Assembly: GCA_963846885.1 (NCBI GenBank)
Contig: CAWJXS010000002.1
Span: forward strand, 62,001 to 126,000
DNA: 64,000 bases
Source: RPQJ01 sp963846885
GTDB taxonomy: Bacteria > Pseudomonadota > Gammaproteobacteria > Steroidobacterales > Steroidobacteraceae
Direction: 5' to 3'
The position numbers and the translations under genes are program-made. Below the pieces are notes generated by a model. The model saw nothing but the letters and a program-made list of their open reading frames with translations. It was not told the origin of the DNA and did no database searches. The number at the start of each line of letters is the position of its first letter. Positions within the stretch are counted from its first letter, which is position 1. Below, one piece after another: positions 45,565 through 55,444 of the stretch.

Positions 45565-46268
45565 GCAGCGGGCCCTCGCAGCAAATGCAGGATGCGGGGG
45601 TGCTGCCCGATGCAGAGGTCCGCACGCGCTCGATGCTGAAGTACCGGCAGCAGGCGGCTGGGTACGACGCCACGTGCGGTCCGACCTGGCCCATCCGCGA
45701 ACGTACGGTGGCTGCGCTGCGACTGCAGCCGGGGCAGCGCGTGCTCGACGTCGGTTGCGGCACCGGCCTGAGCCTGCCTTTGTTGCGCGCCGGAGTCGGC
45801 GAGAGCGGGCGGGTGTTCGGCTTCGACCAGAGTCACGAGATGCACGCGCGCGCCTGCGCGCGAGTCGCCGCGGCGGCGTGGAACAACGTGCAGTTGTTCG
45901 AGACACCCGCGCAGGGACTGCAGTTGCCGGAACCGGTCGACGCGCTGTTGTTCCACTACACGCACGACATCCTGCGCTCGGCGTCAGCAGTGGACGCGTT
46001 GCTCGCTTGCGCGCGTCCTGGCGCCGCGGTGGCGATCGCGGGCGTGAAGTACTTTCCATGGTGGCTCGCGCCGCTGAACCCGTGGGTCTATCTCAAGAAC
46101 CGCGCCTACAACGGGGACGCTGGCGGCCTGCGCACGCCGTGGGACCGCATTGCGCCGCGGCTGCACGACTGGCACTTCATGCCGGTGCAGGGCGGCATGG
46201 GCTACATCGGCGTCGGCCGTGTTGCTGACCACGGTACCGCGACTTCACCTGCAGGCGACGGCCCATGA
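45561..46268 (+). CDS. Class I SAM-dependent methyltransferase
   Basis: A 235-residue enzyme. LDVGCGTGLSLPLL is motif I, GFDQS motif II and LLFHYTHDIL the post-II block. WDRIAPRLHDWHF and GGMGYIGVGR at the end are typical of small-molecule methyltransferases. It overlaps the ATP-grasp gene before it and the sulfatase-like gene after it, both by ATGA. The substrate is probably the product of the ATP-grasp ligase; that is inference. Confidence 0.8.
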   Translation: MSSGPSQQMQDAGVLPDAEVRTRSMLKYRQQAAGYDATCGPTWPIRERTVAALRLQPGQRVLDVGCGTGLSLPLLRAGVGESGRVFGFDQSHEMHARACARVAAAAWNNVQLFETPAQGLQLPEPVDALLFHYTHDILRSASAVDALLACARPGAAVAIAGVKYFPWWLAPLNPWVYLKNRAYNGDAGGLRTPWDRIAPRLHDWHFMPVQGGMGYIGVGRVADHGTATSPAGDGP

Positions 46269-47902
46269 CGACTGGGCAGCGCCGAACCGTGGTGGCCGTG
46301 CTCGCGTTGGTGTTTCTCAACTGCGTACTGAGCTTCCGCAACTGGTGGCCCACGCCGGGCATCCTTCCCGATGCGCGGCTGGCGCCCGGCTTCGTCTGGT
46401 TGTGGCTACTGCTGCTGCTCGTGGTCGCGTGGCGCGGTGCGTTGTCCCGCCGCGCGGCAGGAGTGCTGGCCGGCGTCTACCTGTTGCTCGTCGTGCTGCG
46501 CTATGCCGACGTGACCGTGCCCGCGCTGTTCGGCCGTGCCCTGAGTCTTTACTGGGATGTGCCGCAGCTGCCGCGCTTCCTCTGGGTCGCGGTCACCGGG
46601 GGGGCGTGGCCGCAGGCGATCGTTGGCCTCACGGTGCTGGCGCTGCTCGGTTGGGGACTGCACCGCTTGTTGCGGCTGTCCATCGAGGTGGTCGCGCGCG
46701 ACGCCGTGCCCTACGCGCTGCGCGCCCGCTGGACCTGGCCGGTGACGGCCGCTGCACTGGCGCTGGTGCTGGCCAACTACGCCGGGGTGCCTGCCACCTG
46801 GCCGCTGGTGTCGAAGCCCGTGCTGCCGACCTATTTGCACCAGCTCCGCCTGCTCGCCGCCGCGGCTTCACCGGAGCACATGTCCCGTGCCCTGCCGGCG
46901 ACCTCGGTCGTGGACGGCGCGCTGGCGAGCGCGGACCCGCGCGCGCTCGACGGGCTGCACGGCCGGGATGTCTACCTCGTGCTCCTGGAGTCCGTCGGTG
47001 CCGTCGTCCATGACGACGAGCGCGCCACGCCGGTGCTCAGACCGGCGCGCGAGCGCCTGGCCGCGGACATCGCGGCTGCAGGCCTGCAGGTGGTGTCGGC
47101 ATTCGTGCGCTCGCCCACGATCGGCGGCGGCTCCGATCTCGCGCATGTATCCCTGCTCTCGGGCATCGACCTCTCGGACCCGCGTCGCCACGACCTGCTG
47201 CTCACCACGACCCGCCCGACGCTGATCAGCGTCTTCCGCTCGCACGGCTACGAGACGTTCGGGTTCTATCCGTCGGTCTCGTGGGACTGGCCGGAACGCG
47301 CCTGGTACGGCTACGACCAGTACGTCGAGGGGCGTCCGCTCGACTACCGCGGGCCGACGTTCGACAACTGGTGGAAGATTCCCGACCAGTTCAGTTTTGC
47401 CCGCTTCGAGCAGCTGTATCCGCGCGATGCCCGGACACCGCCGCGCTTCGTGTTCGCGGCGACGATCAGCACGCACGTGCCGTTCATCCGGGTGCCTCCG
47501 TACCAGCCGGACTGGCAACGCGTGCTGGGCGCGCAGCCCTTCGATGAGGCCGATGTGACACGCGAAATGGCCCGTCCCGTGGACTGGATCGACATGATGC
47601 CGGTCTATGTGCGACTGGTGGACTACACCTATCGCTGGATCGGCGGCTACCTGCGTCAACCAAGGCCACGCGACACGGTGTACTTGCTGGTCGGCGACCA
47701 TCAGCCGACGGCGAACGTCAGCGGCGAGGGCGCTTCGTGGGACGTTCCGGTGCACGTGATCTCGTCTGATCCGCAACTGCTGCAGCGCTTCGTCGAACAG
47801 GGCTTCGTCGCAGGGCTGGAGCCGCCGCGTACGCCGCTCGGCGGCATGCACGAGCTGACAGGAATGCTGCTGCGGGCGTTCGGGCCGGTCGACCCGCCTT
47901 GA
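46265..47902 (+). CDS. Membrane sulfatase/phosphoglycerol-transferase-like protein
   Basis: A 545-residue protein. About four to five transmembrane helices fill the first 190 residues; a periplasmic alkaline-phosphatase-fold domain follows. Metal-site motifs seen are VYLVLLESVG, GGGSDLAHVSLLSG (nucleophile region), and LLVGDHQP near the C-terminus, as in LtaS, OpgB and EptA relatives. Such enzymes move phosphoglycerol or phosphoethanolamine groups, or hydrolyse esters, at the cell surface. Third gene of the ATP-grasp/methyltransferase cassette. Confidence 0.8.
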   Translation: MTTGQRRTVVAVLALVFLNCVLSFRNWWPTPGILPDARLAPGFVWLWLLLLLVVAWRGALSRRAAGVLAGVYLLLVVLRYADVTVPALFGRALSLYWDVPQLPRFLWVAVTGGAWPQAIVGLTVLALLGWGLHRLLRLSIEVVARDAVPYALRARWTWPVTAAALALVLANYAGVPATWPLVSKPVLPTYLHQLRLLAAAASPEHMSRALPATSVVDGALASADPRALDGLHGRDVYLVLLESVGAVVHDDERATPVLRPARERLAADIAAAGLQVVSAFVRSPTIGGGSDLAHVSLLSGIDLSDPRRHDLLLTTTRPTLISVFRSHGYETFGFYPSVSWDWPERAWYGYDQYVEGRPLDYRGPTFDNWWKIPDQFSFARFEQLYPRDARTPPRFVFAATISTHVPFIRVPPYQPDWQRVLGAQPFDEADVTREMARPVDWIDMMPVYVRLVDYTYRWIGGYLRQPRPRDTVYLLVGDHQPTANVSGEGASWDVPVHVISSDPQLLQRFVEQGFVAGLEPPRTPLGGMHELTGMLLRAFGPVDPP

Positions 47903-48009
47903 ACCTCCTCGACAGGTCTCTTCGCGTTGCCGACCCCCCGCTCGCCTGCCCGGACCCACGCTTGCGACGAGCCGTTGGCCGGGCGTGACAGGCCGCCGGC
48001 CGACGCGCC

Positions 48010-48035
48010 TTGAAGTCCAGCCGATCCACTAGAAT
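48010..48035 (+). promoter_or_regulatory. Promoter of the M48 gene, possibly leaderless
   Basis: TTGAAG and TAGAAT are separated by 14 bases, shorter than ideal. TAGAAT ends 5 bases before the ATG and no ribosome site lies between, so transcription would start at or next to the start codon. Confidence 0.45.
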
Positions 48036-48040
48036 GCGGC

Positions 48041-49198
48041 ATGAACTTCGACCCTGCAGCGGCCACGGCCGCCTACATTGATTCCCTCGGCGCCGACGCA
48101 CTGGCCAAAGCCGCGGCCTACACCGCAGGCAACCACTGGTTACTGCTCTGGAACCTGTTGGTCTCGGCCGTCGTGGCCTGGCTCCTGGTGCGCACCGGTG
48201 TGCTGGACCGCCTCAACGCGAAGCTCGCGCGACGCGGCCCGAACCTCCGCGCCTGGGTGATCGCCGCGGCCTATTTCGTGATCGCCAACCTCATCACGCT
48301 GCCCTGGGCGCTGTACGAGGAATGGTGGCGCGAACGTGACTACGGCCGCACCAGCCAGCCGCTCGCTGACTTCCTCGGCCAGGGCGCGCTGTCGACGGCG
48401 ATCTTCGCGGTCCTCGTCGGCCTGTTCATGGTCGGCGTGTACGCACTCATGCGGCGTGCAGGCAAGTACTGGTGGGTCTGGTCCGGTGGCCTGACGACAG
48501 TCGCGATGTCGTTCATCCTCTTGGCGGGTCCGGTCTTCATCGATCCGCTCTTCAACGAATACGAGCCGGTGCCCGCCGGCGAGGTGCGCGACGCGCTCGT
48601 CGGGATGGCTGCACAAGCCGGAGTACCGGCCGATCGCATCTTCGTCTACGACGGTTCGCGGCAGTCCAACAACTTCACCGCCAACGTCTCCGGGATCGCA
48701 GGCTCGGCGCGTATCGCCATCTCGGACGTGGCATTCAAGGGCGCGTCGCTCGACGAGGTGAAGGCCGTCACCGGTCACGAGATCGGTCACTACGTGCTCG
48801 GCCACGTCTGGCGCACGGTGATCCTGATGTCGGTGCTCGCCGTGGTGTTCTTCTTCCTGGCCGACCGCTTGTTCCCGCGAGTCGCGCGCGCGTTCGGCAG
48901 CACTGCAAGCATCACCGACCCGACCGGGCTGCCCGTGCTGGCATTCCTGGTGTCGCTGTTCTTCCTCTTCGCGCAACCCGTGATCAACGCCTCGATCCGG
49001 CTCGGTGAGAACGAAGCAGACCAGTACTCGCTCGAGAACGTGAACCTGCCTGACGCACTGGCGTCCGCGCTGGTGAAGACGGCGGAGTACCGCTATCCCC
49101 GCCCCAGTGCGCTGCAGGAGGCGCTGTTCTACACCCACCCGTCAGTCGAGCGCCGCGTGCGGCGCGCGATGGAGTGGAAAGCGAGCCACCCGGAGTAG
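48041..49198 (+). CDS. M48-family membrane zinc metallopeptidase (Ste24-like)
   Basis: A 385-residue integral membrane protease with about six helices. The zinc site is HEIGHYVLGH at about 247, with the third ligand in ENEADQYSLEN. The SRQSNNFTANVSGIAG block before it is typical of the CaaX-protease-1-like M48 group. A long N-terminal hydrophobic half matches Ste24. Likely role: quality control of membrane proteins; no prenylation is implied in bacteria. Confidence 0.9.
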   Translation: MNFDPAAATAAYIDSLGADALAKAAAYTAGNHWLLLWNLLVSAVVAWLLVRTGVLDRLNAKLARRGPNLRAWVIAAAYFVIANLITLPWALYEEWWRERDYGRTSQPLADFLGQGALSTAIFAVLVGLFMVGVYALMRRAGKYWWVWSGGLTTVAMSFILLAGPVFIDPLFNEYEPVPAGEVRDALVGMAAQAGVPADRIFVYDGSRQSNNFTANVSGIAGSARIAISDVAFKGASLDEVKAVTGHEIGHYVLGHVWRTVILMSVLAVVFFFLADRLFPRVARAFGSTASITDPTGLPVLAFLVSLFFLFAQPVINASIRLGENEADQYSLENVNLPDALASALVKTAEYRYPRPSALQEALFYTHPSVERRVRRAMEWKASHPE

Positions 49199-49234
49199 GA
49201 GCGGTCAGCCCGGGTTGCTTTCACCACGAACATA

Positions 49235-49259
49235 GATAACAATAAGAATCATTCGCATC
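49235..49259 (+). promoter_or_regulatory. Fur-box-like site
   Basis: GATAACAATAAGAATCATTC continues to CGCATC and matches the repeated NATAAT-type core of Fur boxes, including the central AATCATT. It is strikingly AT-rich against its surroundings, sits 17 bases before the next ATG, and probably overlaps its promoter. Confidence 0.6.
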
Positions 49260-49275
49260 TACGGATGATTCCACT

Positions 49276-49779
49276 ATGACCTTCGATGCGTCGGGCCCGT
49301 CCGGCCCATTTACTCCAACCGAATCAACAGCTTGCGGTGGTGTCAGCGTGTGCAGCCTGGGCGGCGCGGAACGCTTCCTGGTCTGGGCCCTGCGCTGGGA
49401 GGCATCGCTGCACGACGACCCTGCCTTCGCGCGCGAGTGCCTGCAGGAATCCTTCGAGCGCGCGGGGTTGCTGCACGTGCTGCCGGTGTTTCGCAGCTAC
49501 GTCGCGGCGGTGCATGGCAAGCCGTCGCCGTGTGCACCGGCTTCGCGACTCGGCTGCTGGAAGGTCAACGATTTCGAGGCGGCAACGTTGCACGCGGTGG
49601 CGTGCCTGCAGGACGGGCTCTTCGGCGAGGCGTGGCGGCAGGTATCGCGGCTTACCGCGGCGAACAGGGGCGCGACGGGCGCGATGCTCGCGCTGGGCGA
49701 AGTGGCCGAAGCATTGCTGCATGAGGGCGGCCGCATCCGCCGCTGGCCTGAACTCGCGAGCCGGTCGCTGTCTGCGTAG
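49276..49779 (+). CDS. Small protein of unknown function with a Fur-box-like upstream site
   Basis: A 167-residue soluble protein without signal peptide. The first 25 residues look disordered. The rest is predicted helical by eye (RFLVWALRWEASLHDDPAFARECLQESFERAGLLHVL region, quoted in part) with five scattered Cys. I recognise no family. The Fur-like site suggests expression when iron is scarce. It converges with the Mur-ligase-like gene. Confidence 0.6.
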   Translation: MTFDASGPSGPFTPTESTACGGVSVCSLGGAERFLVWALRWEASLHDDPAFARECLQESFERAGLLHVLPVFRSYVAAVHGKPSPCAPASRLGCWKVNDFEAATLHAVACLQDGLFGEAWRQVSRLTAANRGATGAMLALGEVAEALLHEGGRIRRWPELASRSLSA

Positions 49780-49794
49780 CGATTGGCGCCGAAC

Positions 49795-51648
49795 TCAGCC
49801 TGCGCGCGCCTGCAGGATCTCCAGCATCCGGATGCGCGCTGCACCCGAGTGGATCAGCAGCACGAGCGCGTCTCCAGGCCGCGCCCAATCGAGCGCATAC
49901 AGCGCCGCATCGATCTCCGAAGGACGGATCGGCACCGCTGACTCGGGCAGGCCGGTCTTGAGCAGCGCGTTCTGGATGATCGCCGGTACTTCGCCGGGCT
50001 CGCGCCCGCGCAGGTGGCCTTCGTCTTCCTTCACCACGACCAGGTCGGGTGCGAACTCCGTCGCGACCAGCGCCAGTTCTTCGATGTCGGCATTCAGCCG
50101 GTTGCCCGCATGGCCGAGCAGCATGCCGATACGGCCGTTCGCCGCGCGCAGTTTCTGCGCGACACGCATGACCCCGCGCAGGCCATCCGGGTTGTGCGCG
50201 TAGTCCACCACGACCTGCACGCCGCCGATGTCGAAGCGCATCAGCCGGCCGAGGTTGTCGGCCACGTCTGCACCGAACGTTGCGAACACCCCGGCAATCG
50301 TGGCTGGCGCGATCCCGAGCCGGCTCGCCACCAGCGCAGCGCCGGCGAGGTTCTCGATGTTGTAAGTCGCGCCACCCGCGACCGTGAGCGGCATCGCGTC
50401 GATGGCGCCCAGGTCGTATTCGACGCCATCGCAGGACAAGCGCAAGCGACCCGCTGCCACGCCGCAGGTGGGCCCCTGCAAGGCGCGATGCTGCACGAGC
50501 AGTGGGTGCGAATAGTCGCGCGCGAACCAGCCGAGCAGCGGCTGCCGGCCCAGTCGTCGCTGCAAAGACTGGCTCTTCTCACACAGCAACGCGTCGTCGG
50601 CGTTCAGCACCAGCAAGCCTTGCGCATCGAGCAGGTGCGCGATGCTGAGCTTCGTGTCCGCGAGGCCGTCGAGGTCGTCGATGCCGTACTCGCCGAAGTG
50701 ATCGGGACTGATGTTCGTGACGATGGCGACGTCCGCGTGGCCCGCGGCCAGTCCACGCCGCAGGATGCCGCCGCGCGCGGTCTCGATGACGGCGGCTTCG
50801 ACGCTGCGATCGCGCAGGACCAGGCGCGTGCCGGCGGGCCCCGAATAGTCACCGCTCGCGATGGCGTCGCGGCCGATGAATACGCCGTCGGTGCAGTTGA
50901 AGCCGTCGCGCCAGCCATGGGCGCGGGCGCAGGCGGCCACCAGCCGCACGGTCGTCGTCTTGCCGTTCGAACCCGTGACGGCGGCCGTTGGAATCGTGCG
51001 CAGCGCGGGCCAGGGCACGGCATCCGGTTGCGGCAGGTTGTCGAGCGGCCATGTCTGGCCACCCGTGCCGGCACCCAGCGTCAGCGCGGTCTCGTCGAGC
51101 AGGTGACACACGCCGCGTGCGCGAGCGGCCGCGAGCAGTGCGACGATGTCCGGTCGTCGTTCGCTGGCTGCCCGGACGCCCAGGCGCGCCAGGGCGTTGG
51201 CTTCGTCGAGGACGGGCGGAATGACCTGCGCGGGATCGGTCGCGTCAGCGAGATAGTCCTCGAGCAACGCGTCCATGACGTTCGCCCAGCGGGCCGGGTC
51301 GCGCTCGTGCAGCGTGGCGCACCAGGCCCACTCGTTGAGTTCCGTCGCGGTGAACAACTGATCGACGGGGGCCTGCAGCGCGAGCGACGCGCCCTGTGCG
51401 TGCCGGCGCGTCACGACGACCGGCCCGGCTGCCGCGCCGGTCGGACCTGCATCCCACCCGAGGTGACGGCGTGCGCGTTCGACGCGGCTGCGCCATCCGG
51501 ACAGCAGCGCGTCGTCGATCTCGACGCCGACCGTTTCGAGCACCACGCCGGTGCCGGCGAAGAACAGGTTCCCGCCCAGCAGACGACGTGAGTCGTCGAG
51601 GGGCAGGGTGGGTTCGGCGTTCAGTCTTCGGTCTCCGGGGCAATCCAC
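49795..51648 (-). CDS. Mur-ligase-type cyanophycin synthetase-like protein without ATP-grasp domain
   Basis: A 617-residue protein. The C-terminal 400 residues form a Mur-ligase domain: the P-loop is TGSNGKTTTVR, then ETARGGILRRGL, NISPDHFGEYG and VVVDYAHNPDGLRGV, very like the third domain of CphA. The N-terminal 200 residues (starting near LLGGNLFFAGTG) are not the CphA ATP-grasp domain and I do not recognise them. It overlaps the end of cphA by up to 28 bases; GTG at 51648 is tentative. It lies last in the cyanophycin operon, so it probably works on the same polymer or its precursors. Confidence 0.8.
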   Translation of the reverse strand: MDCPGDRRLNAEPTLPLDDSRRLLGGNLFFAGTGVVLETVGVEIDDALLSGWRSRVERARRHLGWDAGPTGAAAGPVVVTRRHAQGASLALQAPVDQLFTATELNEWAWCATLHERDPARWANVMDALLEDYLADATDPAQVIPPVLDEANALARLGVRAASERRPDIVALLAAARARGVCHLLDETALTLGAGTGGQTWPLDNLPQPDAVPWPALRTIPTAAVTGSNGKTTTVRLVAACARAHGWRDGFNCTDGVFIGRDAIASGDYSGPAGTRLVLRDRSVEAAVIETARGGILRRGLAAGHADVAIVTNISPDHFGEYGIDDLDGLADTKLSIAHLLDAQGLLVLNADDALLCEKSQSLQRRLGRQPLLGWFARDYSHPLLVQHRALQGPTCGVAAGRLRLSCDGVEYDLGAIDAMPLTVAGGATYNIENLAGAALVASRLGIAPATIAGVFATFGADVADNLGRLMRFDIGGVQVVVDYAHNPDGLRGVMRVAQKLRAANGRIGMLLGHAGNRLNADIEELALVATEFAPDLVVVKEDEGHLRGREPGEVPAIIQNALLKTGLPESAVPIRPSEIDAALYALDWARPGDALVLLIHSGAARIRMLEILQARAG

Positions 51649-54565
51649 ACGCCGCGCTCGTCGCGAATCAGGCCCGGCATCAGCTGGTCCGCACTCTCGC
51701 CTGCACCGTGCGTGCCCACCGGCTCGATCGGTTCAGGAGGAGGGGCCGGCTGGGTGGGCGCCTTGCGGGCAGCGCCGCCGCCGGCGCGCGGCAGGTCGAT
51801 CACTGGAGTGGGCGCGATGGTGGCCGGTGCGGGTCCGTCGGTCATGAAGCCGCCGATGCCTGAACTCGCCTCGCTGCCGCACTCGGCACGCCCTCGCCCG
51901 CAGCATGCCGGGAGAGGTGGCGGACTTGAACTTGGTGATCTGCTTCCACGAGCGGATCAGCGCGTCCGCGAACACGAGCAGCAGGTCGCCCGCCTGGCCC
52001 ATGTTGAGTGCGGCCTCGATCGCCTCCTGCTCGTCCGGGATGATCGAGATGGCTGCGGCAGGCACGCCGCGCAACTGCAGCTGCGCGGATTGCAGCTTGG
52101 GCACCTCGTCGGGGCCGCGATCGCGCAGGCTGTCGTCACGCCGGCAGATGTAGTGGTCGAAGCGGCCGGCCACCGCGTCGGCAATGGCGCGCAGGTCCTC
52201 GTCGCGACGGTCGCCCGGGCCCGCGAGCACGACGATGCGCCGGCCCGTGACTTCGAGCCGCTGCGCGAGATCGGCCATGGCGGCGACCGCGTGCGCGTTG
52301 TGACCGTAGTCGAACAGCACCTTGAACGGGTGCTCGTTGAACACGTTCATGCGGCCCGGCGCCTGGAAGAACGTCGAGTCGAACGTGCGCAGGCCGTGGC
52401 GGATCGCGTCGAGCTTGATGCCGAGCGAATAGGCCATTGCCGCGGCGAACATCGCGTTCTGCACGTTGTGCAGCGCGCGGCCTTCGAGCGTGGCCGGGAT
52501 CAGGTGCGTCCACACCAGCGGGATGTGGCTGCTGCGGTCGTAGAGCGTGATCATCTGGCCGTTCACGCCCGCCTCGAGCGCGCAGGCCCGGCCGCCGGCG
52601 CGAATGTGCTCGCGCACCAGGCCATGCTGCGGGTTCATCGTGACGTAGCAGATGCTCTTGGCTTCGGTGTATCCGGACATCTTGAGGACGAGCGGGTCGT
52701 CCGCATTCAGCACGGCGCAATCCGTCGCGACTTCGATCACGACGCGCTTCACCTCGGCGAGCTGTTCGAGCGTGTCGATGCCCTTCAGCCCCAAGTGATC
52801 GGACTGCACGTTGAGCACCGCGCCCACGTTCACTTCGGGCACGCCCATGCCGGCACGCACCAGGCCGCCACGCGCGGTCTCGAGCACGGCGATGTCGATC
52901 TGCGGGTCGGCGAGCACCATGCGCGCAGACACGGGTCCGGTCATGTCGCCCTGCACGGTGCGCTGGCCGTCGATATAGACGCCGTCGGTCGTGGTCAGGC
53001 CCGGCGTAAAGCCAGCCATCTTGGTGATGTGCGCCAGCATGCGCGCCGTCGTGGTCTTGCCGTTGGTGCCGGTGAGCGCGGCGATCGGCACGCGGGTGGG
53101 CGAACCCGCCGGGAACAGCATGTCGATCACGGGGCCCGCGACGTCGCGCGGGGTGCCTTCACTCGGCGCCACGTGCATGCGGAAGCCCGGCGCGGCGTTC
53201 ACCTCGCAGATGCCGCCGCCGATCTTGCGATAGCTCTCGGTGATGTCGGTGGACAGGAAATCGACGCCGCCGACGTCGAGCCCCACCGCCTGCACGGCCC
53301 GCACGGCCATCTCGCGGTTGTCGGGGTGGATCACGTCGGTCACGTCCGTCGCGGTGCCGCCCGTCGACAGGTTCGCGGTGGAGCGCAGGTAGACGATCTG
53401 GCCCGGCGCCGGCACCGACTCGGCCGTCATGCCCGGCTTTCTCGAGCATCTTCTGTGCCTGCGCGTCGAGCTCGAGCCGCGTGAGGACTTTCTCGTGGCC
53501 GACGCCCCGGCGCGGATCCTGGTTCACGACTTCGATGAGTTCGACGATATTCTTGGTGCCGTCGCCTACGACGTGGCCCGGCGTGCGCCGGGTCGCCGCG
53601 ACGAGCTGGCCGTTGACGACCAGCAGGCGATGGTCGTCGCCCTCGAGGTACGTCTCGACGATGACCGAGCGCGAATGCTCCCGCGCGACGCGGTAGCCCT
53701 GCACGACCTCTTCCTCGCTCGTGAGCTTGATCGAGATGCCGCGACCGTGGTTGCCGTTGTACGGCTTGGTGACGACCGGAAAGCCGATGCGGCGCGCAGC
53801 CCGGGCGGCCTGCGTTTCAGACTGCACGAGCTCCTGCAGCGGGACGGGCAAGCCCAGCGTCGAGAGGATCTTGTTCGTTTCTTCCTTGTCGCTCGCGAGT
53901 TCGACGGCGATGTGCGAAGTGCGGCCCGTGACGGTGGCCTGGATGCGCTGCTGGTAGCGGCCATGACCGAGCTGCACCAGCGACTGGTCGTTGAGTCGCA
54001 GCCACGGGATGCCCCGTGCTTCAGCCGCGCGCACGATCGACGCAGTGGACGGCCCCAGCGCGCGCCGTTGCGCGAAGCGAATGAACTCGTCGCGCGCCTC
54101 GGGCCAGTTCCAGCCCTCGGGTACGGTGTCGGCGGGGCGCAGTGCCTCCGGCAGCAGCGAACACAGCAGGCGCAACGCGAGTTCGCCCGCCGCGATGCCT
54201 TCGTCGCGCTGCACGTACTCGTAGACCACGGTGTAGACGCCGGGCGTGTCGGTGCCGCGGGTCTTGCCGAAGGTGACGCTTTCGCCGGCGATGTTCTGCA
54301 GTTCGATCGCGACGTGCTCGAGCACGTGACCGAGCCACGTGCCTTCGTCCTCGCGCATGCGGCGGAAGAAGCCGCCCGGTTCGCGGTACGAGCAGCCGTG
54401 TTCGGCGAGGCCGGGCAGCGCGGCCCCCAGCCCGTCGACGAAGGCGTCGCCGAGACGGCCGGTTGGCCATTGCTCGAGTACGCCGAGGTCGAGTTCGAGG
54501 CGGATGACGGGGAAATGGGCGTAGAGCGAAGGTCCAACGTAAACGGACCGATCCAGGATGCGCAT
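51621..54565 (-). pseudogene. cphA: Cyanophycin synthetase CphA, two frameshifts
   Basis: Three frames joined give a 980-residue enzyme, within the family range. The N-domain (1-160) starts MRILDRSVYVGPSLYAHFP; an ATP-grasp domain (about 215-470) has GFPVVTKPYNGNHGRGI; the Mur-ligase domain has LTGTNGKTTTARM. It polymerises Asp and Arg to cyanophycin. The breaks are at about 53431-53434 (EKAG to MTAES) and about 51880-51900 (PGML to ECGSEASSGIGG); each is repaired by dropping one G from GGG before C. GGGAGGA precedes ATG 54565. The clean joins point to sequence errors in a working gene. Confidence 0.85.
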
Positions 54566-54594
54566 CCCCGGCTTCCTCCCCTGACTATGGATTT

Positions 54595-55434
54595 TTATTC
54601 TTTCGGAACCGACAGCGACCCGGCCTGGGCCAGCCGCGTGTGCAGGTTGAACGTCGCGCCAGCGACGAGCATGTGCAGCTTGAGGCCCAGCAGGCAAACC
54701 GGCTGGCCCTCGCTCACGGTGTCCATGGACGTGAAAGACACGTCGCTGGCATCGACGATCATCACGCCGCCGCTGCCCTCGACCTCGACCGTTTCGTCGG
54801 GACCGATGAACGCAGCCGTGTCCTCGTCGAGGCCGATGCCGACCGCGAAGGGATTGTAGGCCAGCGCGGTGAGCAGGCGACCAAGGCGGTCGCGCTGGCG
54901 GAAGTGCTGGTCGATGATGAAGCGATTGGTGAGCCCGAGGCCCGGCGCGAGGCGCACGCTGCCGGAAATCACGGAGGAGCCCTCGTCGCCGAAGGCGATC
55001 ATGTGCTCGCTGAGGATGCTGGCGCCGGCGCTGGTGCCGCCCACGGTGACGCCGTTGGCATTGCGCAAGCGGATCATCTTGGCGACCGGCGTGCCGCCGA
55101 GCAGCGTCGAGATGCGCAGCTGGTTGCCGCCGGTGAAGAAGATGCCGGTCGCCTGCTCCAGGCGCTGCAGCCGTCCGGATTCCTGGCAGTCGCGCCGCGT
55201 GTCGAAGTCCATCGCCGTGACGCGGGCTGCGCCGATGTCGCGGAACAGCTTCTCGTAGCGCGGGCCGGTTTCAGTGAGCCGGCTCGCGGTCGGGATCACG
55301 ACGATGTCAGCGTCTTCGCCGCCCGAGACCCGCACGAAGCGCTCGAGGATGTGGCGATCGTTCTCTTTGTTCTCGGCGCCGCCGATTGGGATGATCCAAC
55401 CGCGCGTGCCACCTTCGGGGACGATGCTCGGCAA
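54595..55434 (-). CDS. cphB: Cyanophycinase
   Basis: A 279-residue serine exopeptidase of family S51 that cuts cyanophycin into beta-Asp-Arg dipeptides. The nucleophile elbow is GGTSAGAS, preceded by FFTGGNQLRI; IIDQHFRQRDRLGRL and GIGLDEDTAAF are family-specific. No signal peptide, so intracellular. It lies between iadA and cphA on the same strand, with gaps of 10 and 29 bases, fixing its role. Confidence 0.94.
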   Translation of the reverse strand: MPSIVPEGGTRGWIIPIGGAENKENDRHILERFVRVSGGEDADIVVIPTASRLTETGPRYEKLFRDIGAARVTAMDFDTRRDCQESGRLQRLEQATGIFFTGGNQLRISTLLGGTPVAKMIRLRNANGVTVGGTSAGASILSEHMIAFGDEGSSVISGSVRLAPGLGLTNRFIIDQHFRQRDRLGRLLTALAYNPFAVGIGLDEDTAAFIGPDETVEVEGSGGVMIVDASDVSFTSMDTVSEGQPVCLLGLKLHMLVAGATFNLHTRLAQAGSLSVPKE

Positions 55435-55444
55435 CTTGCTGCTC

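Noticed and set aside
44018..47902. Genomic island integrated at the tRNA gene
   Set aside because: The tRNA 3' end is intact, no integrase follows, no repeat of the tRNA end is seen nearby, and base composition does not change.
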